A stretch of DNA of 64,000 bases, taken from NCBI RefSeq assembly GCF_002157145.1, contig NZ_CP021361.1, positions 1 to 64,000 of the forward strand, given 5' to 3'. The notes under the pieces were generated by a model that was not told the DNA's origin, made no database searches, and saw only the letters and a list, made by a program, of their open reading frames with translations. The translations under genes were made by a program, and so were the position numbers. This document shows, piece after piece, positions 20,801 to 27,510 of this stretch (the first letter of the stretch is position 1; the number at the start of each line of letters is the position of its first letter). The stretch comes from Acidovorax carolinensis (GTDB lineage: Bacteria; Pseudomonadota; Gammaproteobacteria; Burkholderiales; Burkholderiaceae_C).

Positions 20801-22526
20801 GAGTGCCGAGCGGCTGTATGGCTGGTCGCAACTGCAGGCGCTGGGCCAGTCCATCGAGACCCTGCTGTACGACGACCCCACGCAGTTTCGCCGCGCCACC
20901 CGGGCCACCCTGGAACATGGCGAGTGGACCGGCGAAATCGTGCAGCGGCACCGCGACGGCAGCCCCATCGATGTGGAAGGGCGCTGGACACTGGTGAAAG
21001 ACGATGCCGGCGAGGGCCATTCGGTGCTGGCCATCAACACCGACATCCGTGCGCGCAAGGCCACCGAGCGCGAGATCCAGCGCCTGGCGTTCTACGACGC
21101 GCTCACCGGCCTGCCCAACCGCATGCTGCTGATGGACCGCATGGGCCAGGCGCTGGCCAGCGCCCAACGGCGCCAGCAGGGCGGAGCGCTGCTGTTCATC
21201 GACCTGGACAACTTCAAGACCCTCAACGACACCCTGGGCCACGACCAGGGCGATCTGTTGCTGCAGCTGGTGGCGCAGCGCCTGAACAGCTGCGTGCGCA
21301 GCGTGGACACCGTGGCGCGCCTGGGTGGCGACGAGTTCGTGGTGATGCTGGAAGAGCTCAGCCAGAACCCCGAAGAACTGGCCCGGGATGCCCTGGGCGT
21401 GGGCGAAAAAATCCTGGCCATGCTGGCCGTGCCCTATGCGCTCAAGGGCTACCAGTACCGCAGCACCCCCAGCATCGGCATCGCGCCGTTTGAGGGCGAC
21501 CAGACCAGCGTGGGCGAACTGCTCAAGCAGGCCGACCTGGCCATGTACCAGGCCAAGACCGCCGGGCGCAACACCCTGCGCTTCTTCAGCCCCGAAATGC
21601 AGGCCGTGGTGACCGCCCGCGCCGCACTCGAGGAAGACCTGCGCTCGGCCCTGGTGCAGGACGAATTCCTGCTGCACTACCAGCCGCAGGTCAACCAGAC
21701 GGGCCAGTGCGTGGGGGTGGAGGCGCTGGTGCGCTGGGCCCACCCGCAGCGCGGCATGGTGTCGCCCGCACAGTTCATTCCCCTGGCCGAAGAAACCGGG
21801 CTGATATTGCCACTGGGCCGCTGGGTGCTGCACCACGCGTGCACATTGCTGGCGCGCTGGCAGGACGAGCCGCAGCTGGCGCACCTGACCATGGCCGTCA
21901 ACGTGAGCTCGCGCCAGTTTCGCCATGCCAGTTTTGTGGACGATGTGGCCCGGGTACTGGCCATCACCGGCGCACCGTCGGGGAAACTCAAGCTGGAGCT
22001 GACCGAAAGCCTGCTGGTGGAAGACATGGAAACCACCATCGCCACCATGGCAGCATTGCGCTCGTATGGCGTGGGCTTTTCGCTGGACGACTTCGGCACC
22101 GGATACTCGAGCCTGAGCTACCTCAAACGCATGCCGCTCGATCAGCTCAAGATCGACCAGAGCTTTGTGCGCGACCTGCTCACCGACCCCAACGACGCCG
22201 CGATTGTGGACACCATCATTGCCCTGTCGCGCAGCCTGGGCCTGGAAGTCATCGCCGAGGGCGTCGAAACCCCCGAGCAACGCGATCTGCTGGCCCGCGC
22301 GGGCTGCCACCTCTACCAGGGCTACCTGTTCAGCCGCCCCTGCCCACGGACCTCCTGGAGGCCTTCCTGCGCCCCGATATGCCCTGAGGCAGATTCACTC
22401 CCCGGTTTTTCCCACCCACCGCAGCCTGGCCTGCGGTTTTTTTTGCCCTTTTTTTTCCGCCCAGCGTTTTGCCATGACACCGGGACATGGGCTGAAAACG
22501 GCGACGGGTTGTTCTGCTGTTATTGA
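17832..22526 (+). CDS. Multi-sensor GAF/PAS protein with GGDEF and EAL domains
   Basis: A cyclic-di-GMP enzyme of about 1560 residues, cytoplasmic with no clear membrane segment. Approximate order: GAF (25-170), PAS/PAC (210-325), GAF (355-495), PAS (500-635), GAF (655-800), GAF (805-955), PAS (965-1085), GGDEF (1090-1260), EAL (1280-1505). The GGDEF motif is intact, with an inhibitory RxxD site (RSVD) five residues before it. EALVRW and DDFGTGYSSLSYLKR are intact, so both synthesis and hydrolysis are possible. Near the end the frame shifts: with one extra C in 22337-22340 the protein would finish PLPTDLLEAFLRPDMP at 22387 instead of reading on to 22526. ATG 17847 is an alternative start. Confidence 0.88.
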   Translation: MGLVGMPPAQNAPREAARLRALQSYAILDTPAEEAFDQLAVLAARICNTPMAVVNFLDSERQWFKAAVGVPFRQTDRAIAFCNHALSGSREPLVVADARQHPLFANNPLVLGEPHIRLYACYPLVTPEGAALGTLAVLDTVPHALTNDQLEGLKILADQAMVLLALRRQQRQWSQLMQERDQMHAELVQKSETLGAAARTARINEERFHLVARATADAVWDWDLSTDAIWWNEGMQHLFGISPDELLPDSRSWTLRLHPDESADLLHSIHAAIDGNASHWSAEYRFRRQDDSYAWVLDRGFLIRDGDGRAVRMVGGMTDISAHKLAEMETRRDAHNHAQLLQLQQRMSSMDLPLPEVLALVAQTVLEQTGARGAMVDLLEGSHLVTHASAGDMVRPQGLRLPVEQSLLWPALCQGRTVACHDTELEGWDLASKPHWRGLRSVAAAPLRAGDAVVGLLMLTSDRPHAFSARDVAHLEILTESLGTMVQLRHVASQLHASELQYRLLFDEHPHPMWVYAQDSLRLLAVNQAMVAHYGYTEAELLHLELPALCAPEDRPGLKERLQAVFQLPRDKFVVRRHVRKDGRLMQMEISAGNISFNGVAARQVLAIDVTERLRTEDELRRMGRAQRLLSACNEALVRATSEASLLKEICQIAVDIGGYRLGWVGFALNDEAQTIESVAHAGYNDRYLEELQLSWSEDSPYGHGPAGVAVRSGAPVIVQDIRTDGIFADWTERMLEHGFHGVICLPLREREHSFGLLYLYAPEILHISAEEATLLQQLANDLAFGIMSLRARMEQQRLQAAVLKMAAAVSASTGTEFFVQLAKNMAEALGAQVGCVGRLLPPQQGQAPRAVTLAAVLDGTKLPTSEYALAGTPSLLLLSQQQVVVQDNVAQQYPEAPILRQIAAQGYAGQQLCNADGEVVGMIFVVFREPLTNTDFVTSTLRIFASRASAEIDRQMSDKRIRHQASLLDKAQDAIIVRDLEHRIIYWNKSAERLYGWSQLQALGQSIETLLYDDPTQFRRATRATLEHGEWTGEIVQRHRDGSPIDVEGRWTLVKDDAGEGHSVLAINTDIRARKATEREIQRLAFYDALTGLPNRMLLMDRMGQALASAQRRQQGGALLFIDLDNFKTLNDTLGHDQGDLLLQLVAQRLNSCVRSVDTVARLGGDEFVVMLEELSQNPEELARDALGVGEKILAMLAVPYALKGYQYRSTPSIGIAPFEGDQTSVGELLKQADLAMYQAKTAGRNTLRFFSPEMQAVVTARAALEEDLRSALVQDEFLLHYQPQVNQTGQCVGVEALVRWAHPQRGMVSPAQFIPLAEETGLILPLGRWVLHHACTLLARWQDEPQLAHLTMAVNVSSRQFRHASFVDDVARVLAITGAPSGKLKLELTESLLVEDMETTIATMAALRSYGVGFSLDDFGTGYSSLSYLKRMPLDQLKIDQSFVRDLLTDPNDAAIVDTIIALSRSLGLEVIAEGVETPEQRDLLARAGCHLYQGYLFSRPCPRTSWRPSCAPICPEADSLPGFSHPPQPGLRFFLPFFFRPAFCHDTGTWAENGDGLFCCY
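22419..22444 (+). terminator. Rho-independent terminator after the GGDEF/EAL gene
   Basis: CCGCAG (22419-22424), loop CCTGGC, CTGCGG (22431-22436), then eight T. It lies 32 bases after the stop at 22385-22387 that a corrected reading frame would use, and before the stop as read, which supports the corrected gene end. Confidence 0.8.
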
Positions 22527-22744
22527 TTAAAGGTTTCTATAAATACATAGTCGTAGTAGTAGAGGGCGGCTTTCTCTGTGGACAACTGCCTTTTGCCTTG
22601 CCACGACAGCCACTTGCGCTGCGCCCAACCCTGTGGACGCAGCCCGGCTGCCGCTGTCTGCCACCCGGGGATAAAACCGGACCAGCGCCCACTTCTGTGG
22701 ATAACTGCCCGGTTGTGCCAGATCTATCCCCCGTTTTGTGCACA
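22523..22744. other. Origin-like module A (DnaA-trio plus DnaA boxes)
   Basis: In order on the + strand: an AT-rich stretch to 22547; the triplets TAG TCG TAG TAG TAG (22548-22562), which read 3'-5' match the DnaA-trio motif; GC-rich AGGGCGGC (22563-22570); TTTCTC; DnaA box TGTGGACAA (22577-22585); weak box TGTGGACGC (22632-22640); consensus box TGTGGATAA (22696-22704); box-like TTGTGCACA (22736-22744). The same layout recurs in module B with almost equal distances. DnaA box, GC block and trio next to an AT-rich stretch is the described bacterial unwinding core. Function here is inferred. Confidence 0.75.
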
Positions 22745-22780
22745 TGGACGGGGGTTCGGGCAGGTTTGGATAGAAATCAG

Positions 22781-22831
22781 GTGGTAGCGCCTGTGTAGTA
22801 AGCGCCATGAGCTATTTATTCAATAGCAAAC
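22781..22831 (-). repeat. Dispersed AGCGCT hairpin repeat, copy 5
   Basis: Read on the - strand: AATAGCTCATGGCGCTTACT, loop, GGCGCTACCACC. It separates origin-like module A from the DUF1232 gene. Confidence 0.75.
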
Positions 22832-22855
22832 AGGACCAGGGATCCCCAGCAGGCG

Positions 22856-23302
22856 CTATGCAGCCAGCCAGGGCCGGACCCACCAGTGCCACAGCGCCAG
22901 GCCGGCGCCGATCCAGCAGGCCACGATCAGCACGACGCCGATGCGGCTGACGGGCTTGCCGCCCTCGGTCTTGATCCACTGGTCGGCCTGTTCGCGGCAT
23001 TCCTGCAGCACGGGCGCCGGAATCAGCCGGATCACCAGCCAGATCAGCCCTGGCAGCAGCAACACGTCGTCCAGGTAGCCCAGCACGGGGATGAAGTCCG
23101 GAATCAGGTCGATGGGACTGAGGGCGTAAGCCACGACAAAAACACCCAGCGCCTTGGCATACCAGGGCGCCTGTGGGTGCCGCGCGGCAAACCACAGCGT
23201 GACGCCGTCGCGCTTGATGCTTTTGGCCCAGGTTTTAAGGCGATTCGCAAGGTGCACAGGTTTCTCCGCTGGGCGGGGCAGGCCGCGCTCGATTTTTTTC
23301 AC
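22856..23302 (-). CDS. DUF1232 (YkvA-like) membrane protein between the origin-like modules
   Basis: A 148-residue protein of the DUF1232 family, function unknown. The conserved core is YALSPIDLIPDFIPVLGYLD, followed by hydrophobic VLLLPGLIWLVIRLIPAP and a C-terminal membrane segment IGVVLIVACWIGAGLALW. It starts with GTG 23302; no better start is visible and the Shine-Dalgarno is weak. Its position exactly between two origin-like modules is unusual. Confidence 0.8.
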   Translation of the reverse strand: MKKIERGLPRPAEKPVHLANRLKTWAKSIKRDGVTLWFAARHPQAPWYAKALGVFVVAYALSPIDLIPDFIPVLGYLDDVLLLPGLIWLVIRLIPAPVLQECREQADQWIKTEGGKPVSRIGVVLIVACWIGAGLALWHWWVRPWLAA

Positions 23303-23395
23303 AGGGGCCCCAACTGCCGATTGCTTGGCGGCCCCAGTGCGCGATTTTGCTGGTTCAGGGGCATTCGAGCGGGGCGCAAAGGAAGTTTGGGTTGT

Positions 23396-23617
23396 TCTTC
23401 TATGGTTCTATATATAAATAGTAGTAGTAGTAGTAGAGGGCGCCATTTTTTGTGGACAAGGTCTTTTTCCCCAATGCTGGCGCGCAGTTGCGTTGCCTGA
23501 AAGTATGTGTGGCGAGGCCCTTGAACTTTGCGGCCGGCAGATAACAACTTTCGGGTTTCTGCTTTGTCTGTGGATAACTGCCCGGTTGTGCCAGTAATGC
23601 CCCCAGCGTTATCCACA
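23396..23617. other. Origin-like module B (DnaA-trio plus DnaA boxes)
   Basis: AT-rich TTCTATATATAAA leads into six perfect TAG triplets (23419-23436), GC-rich AGGGCGCC (23437-23444), ATTTTT, DnaA box TGTGGACAA (23451-23459), consensus box TGTGGATAA (23569-23577) and consensus box TTATCCACA (23609-23617). Trio-to-box spacing is 14 bp, identical to module A; box 1 to box 2 starts are 118 bp apart (119 in A), and box 2 to box 3 starts 40 bp (40 in A). The 26 bases from 23569 to 23594 are identical to 22696-22721. This copy has the better sites. Confidence 0.8.
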
Positions 23618-23622
23618 AGCGC

Positions 23623-23653
23623 AAAAAAACCCGGCACCTTGGTAGGTGCCGGG
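23623..23653 (-). terminator. Rho-independent terminator of the Spy/CpxP-like gene
   Basis: CCCGGCACC (23630-23638) pairs with GGTGCCGGG (23645-23653). On the - strand the stem is followed by seven T (A tract 23623-23629). It lies 50 bases past the stop of the gene at 23703-24275 and insulates module B. Confidence 0.9.
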
Positions 23654-23702
23654 CTTGGGGGGTGAGAAAGCAGGTCAGGGCATGGCGCCCCTGCCTGGGG
23701 CT

Positions 23703-24275
23703 TTAACGGGCGGGGCCACCCATGCCGCCCATGGGCATGTCGCCACCGCGCATGCCGCCGTGGTGGCCATGTTCGCCATGGCCATGGCCCCAGTCACCGC
23801 GGTGACCGCCCTTGCCGCGCATTGGCTGGGCCTGGGCGTCGAAGGTCTTTTGCTGCTCTGGTGTCAGGGCGGCGTAGAAGGTCTTGGTGGCTTCACCGCG
23901 GCGGTCGGCTTCGGCTGCGTGCTGGGCGCGCTGGGCGCGCATGCGGTCGATGCGTTCCGGGGTGGTGAGCTTTTCCATTTCGCTGCGGTCCATCGTGCGG
24001 TCCAGGCGGGCGGGGCGCTCGCCGGGTTGCATGGCGGCGGTGAACGCGGTCCAGGCGGGCTCCTGCGCCGGCGTCAGTTTCAGTTGCGCCTTGAGGGCGT
24101 CGATGCGTTGGGCCATGTGGGCCTGGCGGCGCTCCTGCCGGTCGCCCGGCTTGCGGGCCTGCTCGGCCGAGGCGCCTGCGGCGGGCGGCGCAGAAGGGGC
24201 TGGCTGGGCCAGCACGGGCAGAGCGAAGGCGGCCATCATGGCGGCGGCGGCGATACGGCGTTGGAAGAAAGACAT
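23703..24275 (-). CDS. Spy/CpxP-like LTxxQ periplasmic protein with His/Met-rich tail
   Basis: A 190-residue exported protein of the Spy/CpxP (LTXXQ) group, periplasmic chaperones or metal-responsive sensors. MSFFQRRIAAAAMMAAFALP and the following VLAQ form a signal peptide. Two LTxxQ motifs are visible, LTPAQEPAWTAF and LTPEQQKTF. The last 35 residues are extremely rich in Gly, His and Met (GHGHGEHGHHGGMRGGDM), suggesting copper or nickel binding. ATG 24275 is preceded by AAGGA; the longer frame to 24443 has no signal peptide. Divergent from rdgC. Confidence 0.8.
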   Translation of the reverse strand: MSFFQRRIAAAAMMAAFALPVLAQPAPSAPPAAGASAEQARKPGDRQERRQAHMAQRIDALKAQLKLTPAQEPAWTAFTAAMQPGERPARLDRTMDRSEMEKLTTPERIDRMRAQRAQHAAEADRRGEATKTFYAALTPEQQKTFDAQAQPMRGKGGHRGDWGHGHGEHGHHGGMRGGDMPMGGMGGPAR

Positions 24276-24587
24276 GGTGTGGGTCCTTTTCAAGGGGTTG
24301 GTCCGCTGGTACGACCGTTCCAGCGGTTGAGGGTCAGTGTGCGCGGCCCGTGTAACCCGCCCGTGTGGGATTGATGCGCCTGTGTAAAGTTGCAACAAGA
24401 AGTCCGGTGCCTGGTCGGAATGCATTCCGCATAAAAATGGCATGAAGCGCTTTTAGGTAAAGTGCTAACAGCTATCAAAAACAGAGTGAAAGCGGGCGTT
24501 GGACCCGCAAGGGGGCCAGCCGACCCCCGACAATGTCGGCTGTACTCCGCAATGGCTGGAAATGGCCAGAAGAAACAAAGGTTGTCC
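24276..24587. other. Divergent intergenic region between the LTxxQ gene and rdgC
   Basis: About 310 bases without a gene. It must hold the promoters of both flanking genes, and it contains one AGCGCT repeat (24436-24488). I see no other structure I can support. Confidence 0.5.
24436..24488 (-). repeat. Dispersed AGCGCT hairpin repeat, copy 6
   Basis: Read on the - strand: TTTTTGATAGCTGTTAGCAC, loop, AAGCGCTTCATGCCATTTTT. The left stem arm is diverged. Confidence 0.7.
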
Positions 24588-25655
24588 GTGTTCAAGAACA
24601 TGATCGTGTACCGCATTGCGCCGCAATGGCAGGTGGAATTGACGCAGGTGGAAGAGGCCCTGGCCAAGGCGCCCTTCCTGGAATGTGGTGCCACGCAGGA
24701 AAAGTCGCTCGGCTGGGTGCCGCCGCGCGGTGATGCGCATGGCCCGCTGGCCGAGTCGGTGGGCGGGCAGTGGATCCTGCGCTTCATGGTCGAATCCAAG
24801 GTGCTGCCCGGCAGCGTGCTGGCCCGCCGCGTCAAGGAAAAAGCCGAACGCATCGAGCAGGAAACCGGCCGCAAGCCTGGCAAGAAGGAAAGCCGGGAGC
24901 TGAAAGACGAGGCCAAGCTGGACTTGCTGCCCATGGCCTTCACCAAGCAGGGCTCGATGTGGGTGTGGATTGACACCGCATCGCGCCTGCTGGTGCTCGA
25001 CACCTCAGCCCAAGGCCGCGCCGATGAGGTGGTGACGCTGTTGGTCGAATCGCTGCCGGGCCTGTCGGTCTCGCTCATCAACACCCAGACCAGCCCGCAG
25101 GCCGCAATGTCGCACTGGCTGAGCACGCAAGAGGCGCCCGTGGGTTTCACGGTAGACCGCGAATGCGAGCTCAAAAGCGCCGACGAGGCCAAGGCCGTGG
25201 TGCGTTATGCCCGCCACCCGCTCGACATTGAAGAAGTGCAGGCGCACATTGCCGCCGGCAAGCTGCCCACCAAGCTGGCAATGACCTGGGACGACCGCGT
25301 GAGCTTCATGCTGACCGAAGGCCTGCAGATCAAGAAGGTGTCGTTTCTGGACACGGTGTTTGAAGGCACCAAGGCCGACGACGGCGGTTTTGACACCGAT
25401 GTGGCCATTGCCACGGGCGAGCTGGTCAAGCTGATTCCCGACCTGATCGAGGCGTTGGGCGGCGAGGCCGAAAGTGGCGTGGCCAGTGCCGCGCAGGCGA
25501 TCGCCGGCGGCGCGGCACCCGCAGCGGCACCGGTGCCACGGTCCGCACCATCGCCCGCGCCCTCCGCGCCCGCGCGCAAAAGTGCGGGCGGCGGCATGGT
25601 CACCGGCCCGAAGGAGGTGCCGGTGGATACCGACCCGGAGTCCGCGCCGTTCTGA
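24588..25655 (+). CDS. rdgC: Recombination-associated protein RdgC
   Basis: A 355-residue DNA-binding protein; the RdgC dimer forms a ring around DNA and modulates RecA. The N-terminus FKNMIVYRIAPQWQVELTQV and the internal LPMAFTKQGSMWVWIDTASR are typical. I chose GTG 24588 (VFKNMIVYRI) because the family begins here and AAAGG lies just upstream; the longer frame from 24462 overlaps an intergenic repeat. The C-terminal 70 residues are an Ala/Pro-rich extension beyond the usual length (about 303 in E. coli). Confidence 0.92.
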   Translation: MFKNMIVYRIAPQWQVELTQVEEALAKAPFLECGATQEKSLGWVPPRGDAHGPLAESVGGQWILRFMVESKVLPGSVLARRVKEKAERIEQETGRKPGKKESRELKDEAKLDLLPMAFTKQGSMWVWIDTASRLLVLDTSAQGRADEVVTLLVESLPGLSVSLINTQTSPQAAMSHWLSTQEAPVGFTVDRECELKSADEAKAVVRYARHPLDIEEVQAHIAAGKLPTKLAMTWDDRVSFMLTEGLQIKKVSFLDTVFEGTKADDGGFDTDVAIATGELVKLIPDLIEALGGEAESGVASAAQAIAGGAAPAAAPVPRSAPSPAPSAPARKSAGGGMVTGPKEVPVDTDPESAPF

Positions 25656-25688
25656 CAGCCGGATTCAGCCGGCCGGCGACCGGGTTCT

Positions 25689-26417
25689 TCAGCACGAGGC
25701 TGCCTCGACCATGCCCGCCAGCGCGTGCACATAGTCGTCCGCGATGCCCAGCACACCGAATTGCGCCACCAGCTGATCGAGGTATTCGCGGTTGCTGCCG
25801 ATGCGGCCGCAGGCACGCGCAATGATGGCGGCGGTGGCTTGCATCGACAAATCGCCGCAGTGGTGCGGGTGGGCGGTGTTGGCGGTCAGCACCACCGCCT
25901 GCACCGTGCCTTGCGGGGTGTGCAGCGGCAGTAGTACGGGGCAGTAGCTGCCATGGATCATTTCCCGGCGCCACAGCAGGCGCGATTCGGTTTCGACCAG
26001 GGCAGCAGGTATGCGAAACGCCAGGCCCTGGCACTGGCTGGCATCACTTTGCAGCGTGAGCACCAGGCCGGGGCAATCGGGCGTGCCACGGCCTATGGTG
26101 GTGCTCAGCGCAAAGCGGCGCGCAAACCCCGACAGGCTGGCCCTGCGCACCTCGTCAAAATGAAAACCGGGGTTCCAGACCAGCGAGCCATAGGCAAACA
26201 CCCACAGGTCCTCGTGCGCTGCCAGCCCGGCCAGCACCTCGCGGCGCGAGCGTTCCACATCGCAGTCTGGCAGGCGCCAATGGGCGGGCAGGCCCTGGCA
26301 GCGGGCCTGTGCGTCCCACTCGGCCAGCACCTCGTCGGTCAGGCGCAGGCCCGAGGCGTGAACAGGCGTCAGGTGGCCTTCCAGTTCGGGGAGGTGGACG
26401 AAGGGGTTGCGGGTCAT
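25689..26417 (-). CDS. chaC: ChaC-like gamma-glutamylcyclotransferase
   Basis: A 242-residue enzyme of the ChaC family, which cleaves glutathione to 5-oxoproline and Cys-Gly in the cytosol. The substrate-binding motif VFAYGSLVWNPGF lies near residue 72; a catalytic Glu is expected in the region around LVETESRLLWRREM. The start is 1 base after the pirin stop (TGACATG), so the two are translationally coupled. Confidence 0.88.
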   Translation of the reverse strand: MTRNPFVHLPELEGHLTPVHASGLRLTDEVLAEWDAQARCQGLPAHWRLPDCDVERSRREVLAGLAAHEDLWVFAYGSLVWNPGFHFDEVRRASLSGFARRFALSTTIGRGTPDCPGLVLTLQSDASQCQGLAFRIPAALVETESRLLWRREMIHGSYCPVLLPLHTPQGTVQAVVLTANTAHPHHCGDLSMQATAAIIARACGRIGSNREYLDQLVAQFGVLGIADDYVHALAGMVEAASC

Positions 26418-26418
26418 G

Positions 26419-27207
26419 TCACGGCGCCGCCTGTTTCTTTTGCGCCAGATCGAACACCAGCACCTCGGCCTGCTCGCCGCCGCTGAGGGTCAGCCCGGTT
26501 TCTGCTGCCAGCAGGGCACCATCGCCACCGGCCAGTGGCACGCCGTTGACCTTGAGTGTGCCCCGGGCCAGGTGCACATAGGCCAGTCGCTCGGGGTCGA
26601 GCGCCAGCGTGGCGGCCTCCCCGGCGCCATCGAACAGGCCGGCCCAGATGGAAGCATCGGCGTTCATGCTGACCGAGCCCTCCAGCCCCTTGCGCGACGC
26701 AATGTGCACCAGCCGGCCGCGGCGGTCGGCCGCCGGAAAACGCTTCTGCGCGTAGCTGGGGCGGATGCCGGTGAACAGCGGCTTGATCCAGATCTGCAGG
26801 AAATGCGTGTCCTGATCTTGCAGTGCATTGAACTCGCTGTGCTGCACGCCCCAGCCCGCGCTCATGCGCTGCACATCGCCGGGCCGCAGGATGCCGCTGG
26901 CTTGCGCGTCGCCCCTCTCAGTCTGCACGTCAGCGGCTGCCATGCCGGCAGGCTGCTCTTTGTGCGGCGGCAAATCGTCCCGGTGGGCCAGCGCGCCATC
27001 GAGCACATAGCTCACGATCTCCATGTCACGGTGCCCGTGCGTGCCAAAGCCTTTGCCGGGCGCCATGGTGTCTTCGTTGAGCACCAGCAGATTGCCATGG
27101 CCCTGGTGGCGCAGGTCAAAGTAGGCGCCAAACGAAAAGCTGTGCGCGCTGTGCAGCCAGCCCGTGGAGGAGCGTCCCCGCTCGGAGGATGGTCGGACTG
27201 TGATCAT
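26419..27207 (-). CDS. Pirin-family cupin protein
   Basis: A 262-residue bicupin of the pirin family, cytosolic, with a metal in the N-terminal cupin; some members have quercetin dioxygenase activity. Metal-site residues appear in FGTHGHRDMEIVSYVLDGAL (His, His, then Glu) and in MSAGWGVQHSEFN (His). ATG 27207 (MITVRPSSERG) matches the family start; the longer frame adds 27 unconserved residues. First gene of a pair with chaC, a plausible redox or electrophile stress unit. Confidence 0.9.
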   Translation of the reverse strand: MITVRPSSERGRSSTGWLHSAHSFSFGAYFDLRHQGHGNLLVLNEDTMAPGKGFGTHGHRDMEIVSYVLDGALAHRDDLPPHKEQPAGMAAADVQTERGDAQASGILRPGDVQRMSAGWGVQHSEFNALQDQDTHFLQIWIKPLFTGIRPSYAQKRFPAADRRGRLVHIASRKGLEGSVSMNADASIWAGLFDGAGEAATLALDPERLAYVHLARGTLKVNGVPLAGGDGALLAAETGLTLSGGEQAEVLVFDLAQKKQAAP

Positions 27208-27510
27208 GGATGTGGCGCACGCAGGCGCGTGGGTGGGGCAGCCTTGTTCGCCGACGCGGACCTGGCCCAGGCGCAGGGCTTTGACCAACGCCTCGGCGTG
27301 CGGGCGTGGTCGCGAGGTCTTTGGCGCAGTGATTCAACCATGGACTGAACTCTATATGGCTATTAACCATTGATAAACAGGCGATGGATGAACTCACTGT
27401 TCTGGTGGTGCCATCAATGTGCCCGACGGGTCGGCGCCGCCAACGGGTTTTTTTAGCGGCTTGCCAGCATCCACCGCAGCGGGTTTGTCGGGTGCCAGTT
27501 GCCCAGCGCC
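27208..27510. other. Intergenic region upstream of pirin
   Basis: About 300 bases between pirin and the end of the catabolic operon. I see no gene, no AGCGCT repeat and no convincing terminator. It should hold the pirin promoter. Confidence 0.45.

Noticed and set aside
20154..22310. A 718-codon open frame antisense to the GGDEF/EAL gene
   Set aside because: The sense strand has continuous, motif-bearing domains; the antisense frame has none.
22600..22760. Reading the TGTGGATAA sites as random consequences of composition
   Set aside because: The sites keep the same order and spacing in two diverged copies next to TAG triplets, which chance does not explain well.
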